From: Phoronis australis
Taxonomy: Eukaryota; Phoronida; Phoronidae
Assembly (NCBI GenBank): GCA_002633005.1
Contig: NMRA01000066.1
Coordinates: 2,269-66,268 of the forward strand
Direction: 5' to 3'
Length of the DNA stretch: 64,000 nt
The translations under genes and the position numbers were made by a program. The notes under the pieces are model-generated. The model did no database searches. It worked only from the letters and a program-made list of their open reading frames with translations, and was not told the DNA's origin. Below, in pieces: positions 47,213 to 59,600 of the stretch. Within the stretch, counting starts at the first letter, position 1. Each line of letters begins with the position of its first letter.

Positions 47213-48963
47213 CTTTATCAATGATGGTTTCCAAATTACGATCTTCAGAAGGAATATTATCATTGGAATTCTTTTGCAAAAAGCTACCGATATTCTCCTC
47301 TTTATCATCATAAACGCGTGGACATTATTGTCTTACTGCAATTTATTGAAACATTGCGGTTTTCAACTTCTTCTGTCTTTCGATCCCAGTCAATGTTGTT
47401 ATTTTTTGCTTTGTTTTTCGACACAACCTCACGTTCTTAGATGTTTGAGCGGTATGTCTTGATGATGATGTGCTTCGCATGAACCTATTCGGTGGTTTTC
47501 ACAACCAATTCGAATTGTTTTCTACTTTCACGCCTCACGAGTGATTGACAGTGCCGTACTTGTGAGGGTGCAAAGAGGCAATTTTCCTAGGTCGACACCC
47601 TCAGAAAAGGTCCCTTAACATGAAAAGTTATATCATTTAAAACGTGGAGTTGCAGCCATGGTTCCACATCAGGTCACCCGCTTTCGTCAAAACAGACCAT
47701 ATTAGTTCAGTAAAATGAGTGCAGTTGGGTCCAACACTGAGACCCCTCAGTAGGTGATTCCTTAAGAACTAGTGATATGAATAAGAAAAACAAGAAAAGG
47801 GTGACCACAGATGCCAACGTTGGACCCCTTCCAATAGCAGGAACTTAAATCACATGAACCACACTGTCAAAAAAGACCGGAAGCAGGAGATATCCTTTGT
47901 CAGGGAAACTTTTCTGCGAAAACACAAGTTAGCATTCCCTGAAATTTTTTTCTTGTTAATACCTATAACAATTTGCACTAACGTCTGTGCATAGAGCACG
48001 TTCATTGTCGAAGTATGTGTAGAAGACGACAGTTTAAGTTAGGGTGGACGATGCACGCTGCAACATTTTTAAAGAGTTGGAAACCCCAAGAAAACTGTCC
48101 TGGTCAGGCCTTCAAAGTGTATGTATTGACGAGTTAATTATACGTGGAAATTTCCTGTGAAATAAACAACAGAAATGGGGGCTGCAGTGTAACAGACATC
48201 GAGACCACGCCAACGCTGACACAGACAAATATAATTAAACGAAATTAAAATAACTGAAACAATAAATTAGAACATTCACGGATGGGAATTAAAATATTAA
48301 TCTACATGCAAAAGACCAATTCTTATTTCAAAGTAATGAAAATGAACTTAAAATGACATTATTATCGCAAAAAGGGATTTTTGAGATCAGCCTCAGTATG
48401 GCGTTTGAAGGAACACGCTGACATATCTCTTTCGAAATATGTGGTTGTCCCCTCCGCCTTGTGACATCATTGGTACGACAATGTCACTCATATCAATCGG
48501 AATGCAAAATTTCATGATTGGGGTATTACTTGACATTGATTTGTAATACGAGAGAATTTTACTAAAGGAAATATTTACTTTTCATTTTGAAAAATAGATG
48601 TCGCTGATCTCTGGTAAAGTTAGTCTTGATATGTAAGGCAGTAGAATCCACCTGATTTCATAACAGATTCTGAAAAAGTGCCCACCCAAAGGACTAAATA
48701 CCTAGTGAAATTTGCTTAAAATGGCAACGTTAAGCAAATTTAAGTAGGTATTTCGGGTTCACTATTAGTCGTAGCTTGTGTTTAAGCGTGACATGAAACT
48801 TAATATGAGATATGCAGATCCGCATCCTTTGATGCCGCAGTGCATCGTGGGATAGAACCGAGTAACCGCTTAATTTGTTGCACTGTTTCAGCTGTTAATC
48901 GTGGCTCGGTAACGTGGTGATGGTAGGGGCCCGCAGATTTATATCTTGTGTAACTGCATGTTT
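47213..48963. other. Gene-free region
   Basis: Nothing recognised in either strand apart from low-complexity AT-rich sequence. Confidence 0.45.
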
Positions 48964-49126
48964 CAGTGGTGGATTTAGAGGGGGCCAAGGGGGCCGTGGC
49001 CTCCCCCTAAAATTCTCTCAGATTCCATTTGGCAGGTCGGGCCGGGTGCGAATGTCTGACTGCAAAAATCCTGGCTAATACTCTGCCCTGCCCCCTCCCC
49101 AACTCAAAATCCTGGACCCGACCCTG
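48964..49126. mobile_element. 163-bp MITE, CAGTGGCGGATTTAG family, copy B
   Basis: Starts CAGTGGTGGATTTAGAG, ends CCTGGACCCGACCCTG, and shares most of its interior with 40361-40520. Flanked by perfect TGTTT repeats (48959-48963 and 49127-49131). Confidence 0.85.
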
Positions 49127-52100
49127 TGTTTCAATAGCAACAAGAAACAGTAGAATATTAATCAAAAATAGTATCTATAATCGAATCCAAGTGGTCCCAC
49201 ATTGCAATTTTATAGTCGATGTTTTCGCAATCAATCCCAATACGCAATGCTTCACTACTTCTTGACATGCACCGTGGCTACTTCTCTACAAATGGAATAT
49301 TCTCGTGTTACGAAACTGGTCCCTAATTATAAAGATTTCTTTGTAGATGAATATTCGAGAAACTTAGATAAATGTCCACAGAATTGTCGCCACCATAGTC
49401 ACCCTCCACCAGTTGCTGCAAGTTTTGAGCTATCCCTCCCCCCCTCCCGGCACGTCCCACCTTCGCCACGAATTTTGTGTCTGCAATATGTTTTATCACA
49501 TCATCTCGGCATATGACATCAACTTCTGAAATTGACATCCCACTACTCATAACAGGACAAACAAGGTCACAGTCAATGAGATAAAACCAGTGTGTGTAGC
49601 TCATTGGTCACAGTTATTGCTCTGTAAGTTACACGCTGTGTACGTTGAAGCTATTTTAAATTTAAGTAAGAAGATGTTGTCAATATATGTGTGCATATTG
49701 GTACTATGAATTCAAGAGAGTGGTTAAGTTCCGAGTTTTATTGGACATGGTATTTTGGGGAAATATATTGTTTGGTAAACTAGGTTGTGTAATATATGGA
49801 AATCTTTGTCAAATGTACAGGATTTAAAAAAAAAATGGAATATTTGAATTATGGGAAATTAGAGACTAATTGACTGCTGATTGTTTGGTCTTTTAGTCTG
49901 TCAGAAAATTTGAATGTTCCCGAATTTTTGTTTTGCATTTTCGACAACAGGCGGCAGGAAGAGGAGTTAGGCGGGGCGTGGTTAGGAGAGAGGTGTGCAG
50001 TTAATCAGGCATGCACGGCCAGTGCAAGCTCACATTATTAACAGCCCACTGTATTTATCCAAACAGCTACAAGACTTTAGATTTTACCTTATTACCATTT
50101 TCTTATTAATTAGGTCACGTAACCAAAACTTTTTTGCAAAATTTATCAAGGAAGGTACATCGATAGCAAAACAACGGCATCAATAACACGGGCAAACTTT
50201 ATTTGATATAATTGTTCAAGGTGAGATCGCAAAATTGTTGTTATAGTCTTCCTAATTAAGATTTCGTTTTCGTTTTATGCATCGTTTTAAAGAACAGTGC
50301 ATAAAGCATATTATCTGAACGTTTCATGTGAATCCAACCAGCCATTTCTGACATGATGTTACAAAGTTAACCAAATTTTAACTTTTTCTAGGGTCCACTT
50401 GCTGGGGTATTAGCGAACATAGATCTGGTTTCGTTATGAAGACACTGAAACACTAACTTCTATCGATTTAGTCGTGATGGACGACAGTTACACACTATTA
50501 TTAAACATCTGAAAAACAACACATGGCAGCTTTCATCGCAGGAATTCAAATGATTGCGTATTCTGTTTTTTTTTTTGTATTTTGCATAGCTGCGTCTTCC
50601 TCGACAAAGGTCTATGAATGAATGTCCCTGTTTGTTCTGTTTGTTGAATGACGTGTGTCTGTGGGGTTCGTTCTGTTCAGATTATTCCGGGAAATACTTG
50701 TTAGGTATAATTCTATTTTATGAAATCCATGGAGAGTTTTTTGAAATTAAATTTACCCTGCTCATTGAAATGTATATCACTGAGAAGTAATATCATGAGA
50801 AACTTACGAATAAAATGAATGGAAGAAAACAGATTTTTTTTTCTTAGAGTTTTGTTGTTTGTAAAGCATCTCAATCTATTGCAATAATTATCAAATGCTC
50901 GGTTAGGGGAATCAAAATAAAAGTATTAAAAGTGGTCTGTTAATAGTAAAATGTGAGAAGAAGAATAATTGTATAGGCCTAGCTAGTTTGTTGCTCCTGG
51001 AAGTTGACAAGGGTAACCGTCCATTATTTTGTCATATATAACTAATATTGACTAAAACGGCTTTTAACGCAAAAAATCGCAATTGGTTCTGGTCTCTACC
51101 CCGACTCATTTTGAGACCTGTGCTTATCGACCAAGGAACAAAAAAGCGCTCGTCCGCATCAACTTCAACCATGGTCTCGTGTGTTTGCTCTTCTCAGGTG
51201 CATTTTCTCTTTTTTTGAAATGGCGAGCAACTAAAAACCACCGTCCACCGGGCCGAATTTTGAAGAAGAGACCTGGACTAACTAATTCTTCTTTTTTCAC
51301 CTAATATCCTTTCACACTGTCTCATACATTTGCAAGCGCGCATGACTTGAAACAGCAGCCGCCAACCATACAGTTGCAGACGTTCCGTATTACAAAATTT
51401 TCGAAATTCTTGCGCATCCGTAGAAACATTAAAGAATTAACCTGTGTCACCCGGGTCACCTTTTTATTCTAAAGCATGCAACTGATTGGGACTTCCAAAT
51501 CTGAGGCGATATTCATACCTAGACAAAATATTCATACATAGAGCTAGAACTTTGATCCATTCCCACACTTATTGAAAAAATGTGACCCATGTTCATCAGC
51601 CTACACCTAGACTTAAAATTGTCATCGACAACCAACCCCATGTCTTAGCCGGTTGACCCGGTTGAACCGCTGAAGTCAATCAATTTCAGCCATTATCATT
51701 CACGCAAATGAAGTATTTGAACGAAGATAGAAAATTACTAGAAGTTTTCTAAAAAGTAGTTTGGTTTAAAATTTCGCGACGTTGTTTTCTTCTATCCCCG
51801 TCATATCCTGGGTGTTCAATGTTTTCACTACAAACATATGCTCGACGAAAATCACCTAATGTATCTCTAATTACGCCAATAAAATGACTCACATTTTTAT
51901 TTGAATTGTAACAAGGACTTTATCGGATGTCTGCTCTTTTGCTCATCTTCGTTTAGTGCCTGACATAACAACATTCGAGGGATGTCTCACCACCCTTGCA
52001 GTAATTTCAACCCGGCAAAAACGTTCTGTTTACCCATCACTTATCAAAGATGAAAACAGAAGACTATACTGTCCTTTTTAACCCAATGAATTTGATATTT

Positions 52101-52800
52101 TCTATTGGTTCTACTGAAAGTGAAATTTAGAAACATTGCTCGTCCTATATTCTGTTATAGTAGTCGCAACGGAAAAAGAGTCGGCAAACACTGCCCTTCA
52201 GGCAAAATGCTATTTTTTCAGTTTGCCGGAACTCACTCTTCTGTATCTATTTCTGCTTTCGTTTTTTATTTTAAAGGTTCGTATTTGCATTTTGTGTCTT
52301 GTGTATTGTTGTTAAAATCCATGATAAAACGGAAACCGGTAAATCCACTTTTCCTGGCTATCTGTTATATCTTCACTGACTAGGATAAATTTTCTTGACA
52401 CGTGAAGTTTTGAAGTTTGTCAAGAATGCCTCCATAATGCTTATTTTCTTCGTGACTTAGTTTTCGCCCTCAACGCTACGTACGGGCTAAGATATTTCTA
52501 CTTTTTTAAAAATAGTATTCTTTTAAATAGCCTAACACTGAAATTTCTTTGAGTCGGCCGTGCGGCAAAGGCGTGGAACCCGACAACTGAACATTGTTCC
52601 TTTTGGCACATTGTTTAAACATTACACTTAAATGAATTTACGAAGAATTGGCAGGACTTTCATTGGTGCCGTATTTACGCATTGTTCGTAGGTAAAATGG
52701 AATGGAGTGTAAACACAAACAATTTGTTTTGAGTACACATACGTTATATTTCTGAGAAATGAGCCGGGCGCACAGACTTATTAGAATAAGGTCACTTGTG
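49127..52800. other. Gene-free region upstream of the NALF-like gene
   Basis: No gene recognised. A word at 51642-51680 (GTCTTAGCCGGTTGACCCGG) recurs in altered form at 5608-5655. Short open stretches show no family similarity. Confidence 0.45.
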
Positions 52801-52805
52801 TCAGA

Positions 52806-52840
52806 CATGCGCAGTTACACTAGCAATATGGCGGAAGTGA
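52806..52840 (+). promoter_or_regulatory. Promoter-like cluster: NRF1-, YY1- and ETS-type motifs
   Basis: CATGCGCAGT (half NRF1-like), then CAATATGGCGG (YY1-type, AANATGGCG) overlapping GCGGAAGTGA (ETS/GABP-type) within 35 bases. Such clusters mark TATA-less transcription starts in animals. It lies about 310 bases upstream of the NALF-like ATG, on the same strand. Confidence 0.45.
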
Positions 52841-53149
52841 TTGCTGCTGGTGCGTCGGCGGTGTAAAGGTTTTGTATTTTACTACAGTTTACGGAACATT
52901 CACGATCAGCAAGTATAATTTATGAAGAAACTAACTGATCTCAATTTCCGAAACGCCTTCACGCACCCGCCTAAGTGATTCGAATGTTTAATTTCTTGAG
53001 CCAAGTTGGGATTATCATGTCTTCGAGTTCATTCATTGAATCAAATGGTGAGGACTGAGGAGTTATCCAGCCGTCTTTTTTGTGTCAAAACGTCAGCATT
53101 GGTATGCCGCGTTTTGGAAGTCGCTTGACTGATACAGTGGGCTTTGTGT

Positions 53150-53794
53150 ATGGTGAAATTTTCACGATTGTCCACTTCACACTGGTTTCATGCCCAAACT
53201 ATGATTTTTATGTATGAATATGGGTCGTCGTTTTTGAAGTCACTACTTACATCGAAAGTGTGTGGGATTGTTTCAAGGACGTGGGCACAGTTTTCATACC
53301 ACAGGATAGTTCTTATACTATTTGTAGCAATGTTGCTCATAAGGGAAAGTCTACAAGATGAGGAATTGACGTGTTCTCTTCAGTCGTCAACACCATGGAT
53401 ATCTGGCGATGGAGACCTTAAATCCTTTTTTAATGGATCTTACCCAAGGATTTGGGGAAAGGGTATATGCCCGAAAGAAATGTCAAACACAACTGGGGCT
53501 GTCAGGGATACCGGATCATCACTAGTGTCAGTATGCAATGCCTCTGTGGAGTCGAGGACGCAACTAGCACGCGATCGTTCATTACCATTCTGTGATTCAT
53601 ATAGTTTATTTGATGTGTTAGAAGAAGACCCATGCTTACTGGGCAGCTATTCAGACTGTGTCAACTGCACTTCCAGAGTTCAGTGTATGGATGCCCTAGC
53701 TCAAAACTTTTCTGCCCCTTTCCAGTCTGTAATGGATCGTTTTGACTGTGTCCGGTCCAATTTTTCAGTTAACTGGGGGTGTAGTAATTGTATG
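53150..53794 (+). CDS. NALF/FAM155-like membrane-anchored Cys-rich protein, first coding exon (partial)
   Basis: NALF proteins are auxiliary subunits of the NALCN sodium-leak channel. This exon has 215 codons from ATG 53150 (in-frame TGA just upstream at 53126) to a strong donor ATG|GTAAGT. Features: a basic N-terminal segment, one membrane span at about residues 52-66 (RIVLILFVAMLLI), then a lumenal domain with many N-glycosylation sequons (NGS, NTT, NAS, NCT, NFS twice) and cysteines. CDSYSLFDVL, SDCVNC, and FQSVMDRFDC...WGCSNC reproduce NALF spacing: C-x2-C, about 37 residues, then a C-x2-3-C where NALF continues into Y-x-A-W-L-C. That continuation was not found downstream, so the next exon lies in unidentified sequence or beyond 64000. 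Without splicing the frame would run to a stop at 53902. Assignment is by pattern only. Confidence 0.6.
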
Positions 53795-56551
53795 GTAAGT
53801 TGTTGTTACAGAGAACAGATTTCTGTGATGTTTTTGTGTGATTACAGCGCACTCTGTAGGCCTGCTTGTGAGTGTGCGTGTGCTGTGCTTGAGAATTTAT
53901 AAGTGAAATAGAATGTGGTGGATTGTTTTCTCTTGAGCGCTATCTGGGCTCTGTTTCTGCCCTGTCATCGGAGGTGATCTCCAAAGAATTGTGTGAGTCT
54001 AGGGTGAGCTGCGTGTGAGTGATTAGCTGTCTTGTATAACGATTCTGTTGTAGAATTAAAACATTTCTGGACAGTGTCAGAACGAGTACGAGTACTAAGA
54101 AACTTGTATCACAAGCCAATCATGTACAATTCTGTTGAATCCCAAAGGCTCCTCTCGCTGTGGCTTTGTCATGATGGCGTTAAGACTCTGTGTCCTCTAG
54201 GTGGTGCTAATGAATACAGGCTTTTCTTTTTACGCATAAATTAATTGATAGTATGAGAAAACAGTTCATTAGGATTGGGGCGTTTGTGGGCTAAAGGTCA
54301 TGCGTGACTGCCTGAATGCATGCATCTAAACTAGAACAATCCAACTGTCGCTCAAGTGCCACCTAGTAAGCATAGTCGCCTATTGTTGATGAATTAATGC
54401 TTGCGGTTACAGAGTACTGGCCTTGAAAAATCAGTAGGCGAATGCCTGTTCATAACTGCGGAGATAAAGCACTGGAACCTAAATCTTGATTATCGTATAT
54501 TCATCATTGCAATGCTTATAAGTTAGCTTGCCAGTCTTGGATATGCATTTGCCATATGCATAGCCTGATTCTCAAGTGTGGTCATTCAGTGACTAGCCTG
54601 CCATTGATTGATGTAAATTTTATTGCGTTGCCTTGGCTCACTAGGGAACTGCTGCATAAACTGCCTGTGAACTCGGTCCCTACTGTTTCCTATCGGGAGC
54701 TGACCACGATACCCTGTCTAAACATAGATACCAGACCCACTCTTGACCGCAGTGGAAGGTGGTCAAATTCTTGTATACACCTGCCAGTATAGACAGCTTT
54801 CTCAGCGAAGGTGATGTAGGCAAACAGCTGGCCCCCTTTACCAGGGTTCATGTGGACAAGTGTTGTGAAAAACGTTTGACTTGTCACATCTCAAAGCGAA
54901 TTGATTCAAACTTGATGAGATATTCTGACCTGTATGTTATTCAGTTTCTCATATATTGGTAACCTAGGGTGGACACATCCTAGATATTCATTAATTGTTC
55001 TAATGACTCTGCCAATGAGGGATGCTCAGTGGAGCAGTTGGGGTTGTGAAATTTATATTCTTGGCCTTGTATTGATTGTACAGCATTTTGCAGGTCAATT
55101 TTCTGTTCAACGTGTTGAAGTAATTGCAAAGCACTGCTGTGACAGGCACTAAATGGATGGCGACTGGTCTCACTTCTGAGAAATCAGCTACGTTCTGTGT
55201 CCATGCACTTAGGTCTTTGATTCAGTACAAATATTTGCACAGATTGAGGGATATTCCTGGGCTGCGCCATTAGCGCATTAAGGCACAAGTACATTGCAGC
55301 AGTGCGCCCATCGGGCACATCCTTTGAAGTGCTCTTCCAAAAATGCGCGATTCTAGTCAACTTCTAGCCAATCGGGTAAAACATGACTCTGCACATTTCG
55401 ATTACTCTTGGGGTTTCTGTTTTGCATATTGTCACTTTAATTAAACTAAGTCTGTTGGGCACAATTTTTTGAAAAAAGGCAGACTTTTTATCATCAAGTG
55501 CACCCAAAGGGCACGTGTTCAGACCTGGTCGGGAATATCGCTGCAGATTTCTTGAAGCTCCTCAGACACTCTGTGTGCTTTGACAGGTGTTTTTTGTAGA
55601 ACATAGAAAGCATTTGGCTAACTCTACTGGACTGTGGACCCACGGTCTGTTTCATAGTTCTTTTAAAGTCCATTTTGAGCTGCAACCGCATCAAAGACCT
55701 TTCATAATACAATCTTCTGCTCTTTTACCACCCGAGTTTAAAACTGCTTCCAATAGATCTCCTCTGGTTTCATGTTCATTGATTCACACAGCAGTCTTGT
55801 CTCTCTTCATGGCCACATCTAATTAGCCATCTGATACACTGGCTTGAGGTTGGTTCTGGTGTACTGGTACTAGAATCCCACCACACCTTTCCTGTTATTA
55901 ACCTTGTGGCAAACAGCGAGTAATAAACCACAAAGTTCCGTGAGTGAGAGCTGGTTTGTGAAACAGAAATTTTTACGTAGTCGTCTTCTCGCACGTGCTC
56001 GATTCACTACCCACCCCAGAAATTTACAAATTTTCACTTTTTTGGCTAACCACCAGCCCTCAATAATTGCAGGCGGTCCTGTACACGTTATAGCAGACGT
56101 GCACAGGCTGCGCATGTGCACTCATTGCACTGATCACCTGGAACCATTTTTGTGCTTTATTAATGTATAGTTCAAACCGAGCTGAGGAGCTAGAAACCTG
56201 ACTCAAGGGTCGAGCAGTGTGACCCAGCAAGGCTCGACCTTGAGTAAAGAGACCAGGCACCTATCACACCAGGCCACATTGTGTTCTCCAACTAAAACCT
56301 TAATTACGCCCATGTCTGTGCATACCTTGGTTGTCTTTAATTGACAATCACCTCGTCAGCTGAATTTTGCCGTATTCAAGCTGGAAAATACCAAATTCGC
56401 CTGCTAATTACTGAACTTAGGATCCGTGAAATTGGCCTTTTTCTAATACTCGTATGCAAAAATGCATTCATATGAGCAGTATGTGGTCAGCTCATTGCAC
56501 GGGTAATGTCTACATTGTAAAATTTAAAGATAGGCTTTGAATAAAAAACCA
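53795..56551. other. Probable first intron of the NALF-like gene
   Basis: Starts with GTAAGT. No further NALF-like exon was seen. It contains a dispersed-repeat copy at 54198-54365. Other open stretches are unremarkable. Confidence 0.45.
54198..54365. repeat. Dispersed repeat, copy 3
   Basis: Resembles 28668-28830: TAGGTGGTGCTAATGAATA, TTTTCTTTTTA, then ACTGCCTGAATGCATGCAT and CTGTNGC...GTGCCA. About 65-70 percent by eye. Confidence 0.5.
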
Positions 56552-56698
56552 GGGCGCAGTTGCATAAAAGTTATTCACCGTATAGCAATTACGACGTTGC
56601 ATTATCATGCGTTGTTATTGTTGAACAATGCAACTGATGTCATGCAACAATCAAACTTATCCAGCGGATAACTTTTGAAGCTTTATGCAACTCAGCCC
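56552..56698. mobile_element. 147-bp MITE with GGGC..GCCC termini
   Basis: Left end GGGCGCAGTTGCATAAA; right end, reversed, GGGCTGAGTTGCATAAA, continuing with AAAAGTTAT on both sides. Such GGGC..TTGCATAAA ends resemble PIF/Harbinger-type MITEs, but no clean 3-bp duplication is visible (flanks ACC/AGG). Confidence 0.7.
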
Positions 56699-59600
56699 AG
56701 GTGACAAGCTACAGACTGTGCTTGATCACTCTGTTCTTGATGCGGTAAAATCTCACCAGTTTTGGATAAAAATAATTTTCCAAATTTGTCTGTTTTACGT
56801 GTTTCATAAACTTCTAAAACTGTTGCGAATGTCCGCAATTTCTCGAAGCATTGAGTGATGGTAACTGTGTTGTAAAACTTAGAAGTAGTGAAGCATTTAT
56901 TTGATGAAACCTGAGCTTTTAAGGAAAAACATAAAATAAAATTTGGCTTGTCCGCCATGTTGTGTCCAAAATTGACGAGATAATGAGCCTGTTACTGCAT
57001 TGTCTACAATTTTATGGTATTTGACTCTTACATGTGAGGTTTGACATCAGCACAGCTCTTCAGGCATTGACCATTCACTTACCCACCCACAACTGTTTTT
57101 AAGTGCATGATCGGCCTGATACCCTGATTTTTTAATTCCCAATTGAAGTGGTGTGGATGGTAACCTGGGTGAGCACTGTTTGACTGGATTTGCGAGGGTG
57201 ATAAAATGGAAATGTCTACTTGGAACTGTCAAATGTAACAGTATTAGTAAATGCTGTGTTGTTAAGCCACAGTTGAGTACTGTCCTAGGTAGTATGAGTG
57301 TTACTTTGGGACATTCCATTTCACATAGTGTTGAATGTTTCACTTGATTTAGTTTGGTGACGTCACGAGAAATCTAGTTGTCTTGTGAAACAAGGCAAGT
57401 TCACACGTTTTCTATGCTCGCACTGTTGTCTAACGAAGCTCATGGGTGTTATATTTTCAAACGGCTTCATTCTGATTTAAATCCTTCTTTACAGTTGACG
57501 ATTTTTGAGACGCCAAAGCAGCGCTCAATGTAACTTGTAATAATTTAACGTACACCTACACAGTCTGAGTGGTCAGTGTGTAAAGATGTATGTTGGTGTA
57601 ATTACGGTAAATGCAGTACAGGTAAACGTACATACTTCACTAAGTTTAGATTGATGTGAAGTCAGATGACTTATTTTTACTGGGCATCGATAGCAAGTTG
57701 ATGACTCATTAACTTTTGTTGTATTCCTTTGTATAGCGATCGTGTACTTATCGAATTCTGCCAGATTTATTGGAGTTAGGACCGAGGTTTTCATAATGGA
57801 AACGATATAGTAGGAAAGTGGAAAGGTGGAAATTCCACAAAAGTAGCACCAAAAAGTTTTTCTTACCGTTGATATTCTTTACATTGTCATTTGTTGTCGG
57901 GCAGCATTTGCTAAAACTATTTTAAAAGTGGAGAACTGTTGTTTCAGCAATACTTTTGTGTCATAAATCGAAGAATAGGTGCTGCAGAACCTGCTTGTTT
58001 TGCCTGGTGTGCCTGTCCTCATGGAAACCTCACAAGTACTTCCATTAGATAAGCACATATATGTGGAGATGCAATAACATCTGTGCTGTGCACAAAGTGC
58101 CACTGTTGGTGTGTGCAACACTTGTAACAGTGATCAATGTACCGTGGTAATTATATACTGCAGTTCCCCCATTCTCATTCTTCATGTCAGCTTAGCCTTT
58201 GATTGCTTCTAAAGCCATTTTAGGCATTTCTGGTACACTTGACTACTCGTACCGCTGATAGTTACGTGACTGTGACCTCATCTCTGGCGGAATTCTCACC
58301 TCCATCCTGCCCAGACCATGTGGTTTTAGATCGTTTTGGCGTAGATATACACATGGCAGATGTTTCTATCAATATCATTTGTTATCGATTTAGAAACATT
58401 GGTAAGTACATTTGCTGTAGTTCGCTGTCCTAAATAAAATCTGGTGGCCATAGTTGACAATATCGATATTGTTGCTAACGATGTTTGCTTATCGCCAAGA
58501 TATTGCCGAGGCGTTGACCTTTGTTGATAACAGGACATTGTCTAAGATTCCTAAGGGAGGTGGAAACTGATCTTTTCTCTGTGTTCCTCTGTAAAATGCG
58601 TAAAATTGTATCACACAGGTTGCAAGACATGACTTAAAATGTGAGAAAAGCAAAGAAATCGTTTTTAAATTGCCTTTTTTATAAAAAAATTCTTTGATCT
58701 CACGAAAATTACATTTTCCTTGGTAATCCGTTTTCTAGAAATGCTGTCGCTGATCTCAAAAACCTTGTTTCTTGTAGTTTAAGTCATTGATAAGCAATTT
58801 ATTTATTTGTTATTGTAATATTTACAATGGGGGGTAGCCCCACCAGTTCTCATTGCTTTCCTTGGGGGCCCTCAGAATTGCAAGATTGAAGTTATTGTAT
58901 CTTTACTGTTTTTGTATTTTGTTTAAGAGATTTCAAAAGTAGGCAGTATTCAGTCATAATTTCACTTTCACATCAAAAACGTAAAATCTACCATGAGGTT
59001 TAAAGTAAAAACCCCTGTATGACGGATTTAAAGTTCATTCAAATTCAATTTCGAATTGTGAGATTTTCAAAAATTGAACAGTAAGAGTCATCACTCATGG
59101 CTGAAAAATTAATTCTATGGTATCGCCACCTATGTGAAATTATGTTTGCCGCCGTCACATCCTACTTTTGGCCAACTTTCACTGTTCCCATGCTCCTGTA
59201 CATAGAAGACAGATACCAGAGAGCATGCCTTAAATACTATAACTTATCAGTTTGCGTACTCCTACACTACTCGTAAGAGTTAATTTCGTAAATTTTCCGC
59301 CTATTCCTAATCCAAAACCGTTATGGCTACCTGGCCTATTTTTCATTCTAACAAAAGTTTTTGTGCACAGGTGTGGTAATTAACCAGGTTGTGCTTTAAC
59401 GTCATGGGCTGTCACGGTTCTTCAATCAGTTGCCGTTCGAAAATGCTGACCAGTTGTATAGGGCAAAGCATGTTCGGAGGTGGTTTAATCAAAATGGCAA
59501 TGAATCAATTTAATTTTTTATAGAAGGTGAGGAGTCAAAGGCTAAGAGGATGCAGAAATTTCACAATCATCAAAAATCCAAAATTCAGTGTTACGGTATG

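Noticed and set aside
56692-56958. 88-codon minus-strand frame (TQCFEKLRTFATVLEV region)
   Set aside because: The nucleotide sequence resembles non-coding repeat text at 26170-26270 where the frame is not kept, so it is more likely a dispersed repeat than a gene.
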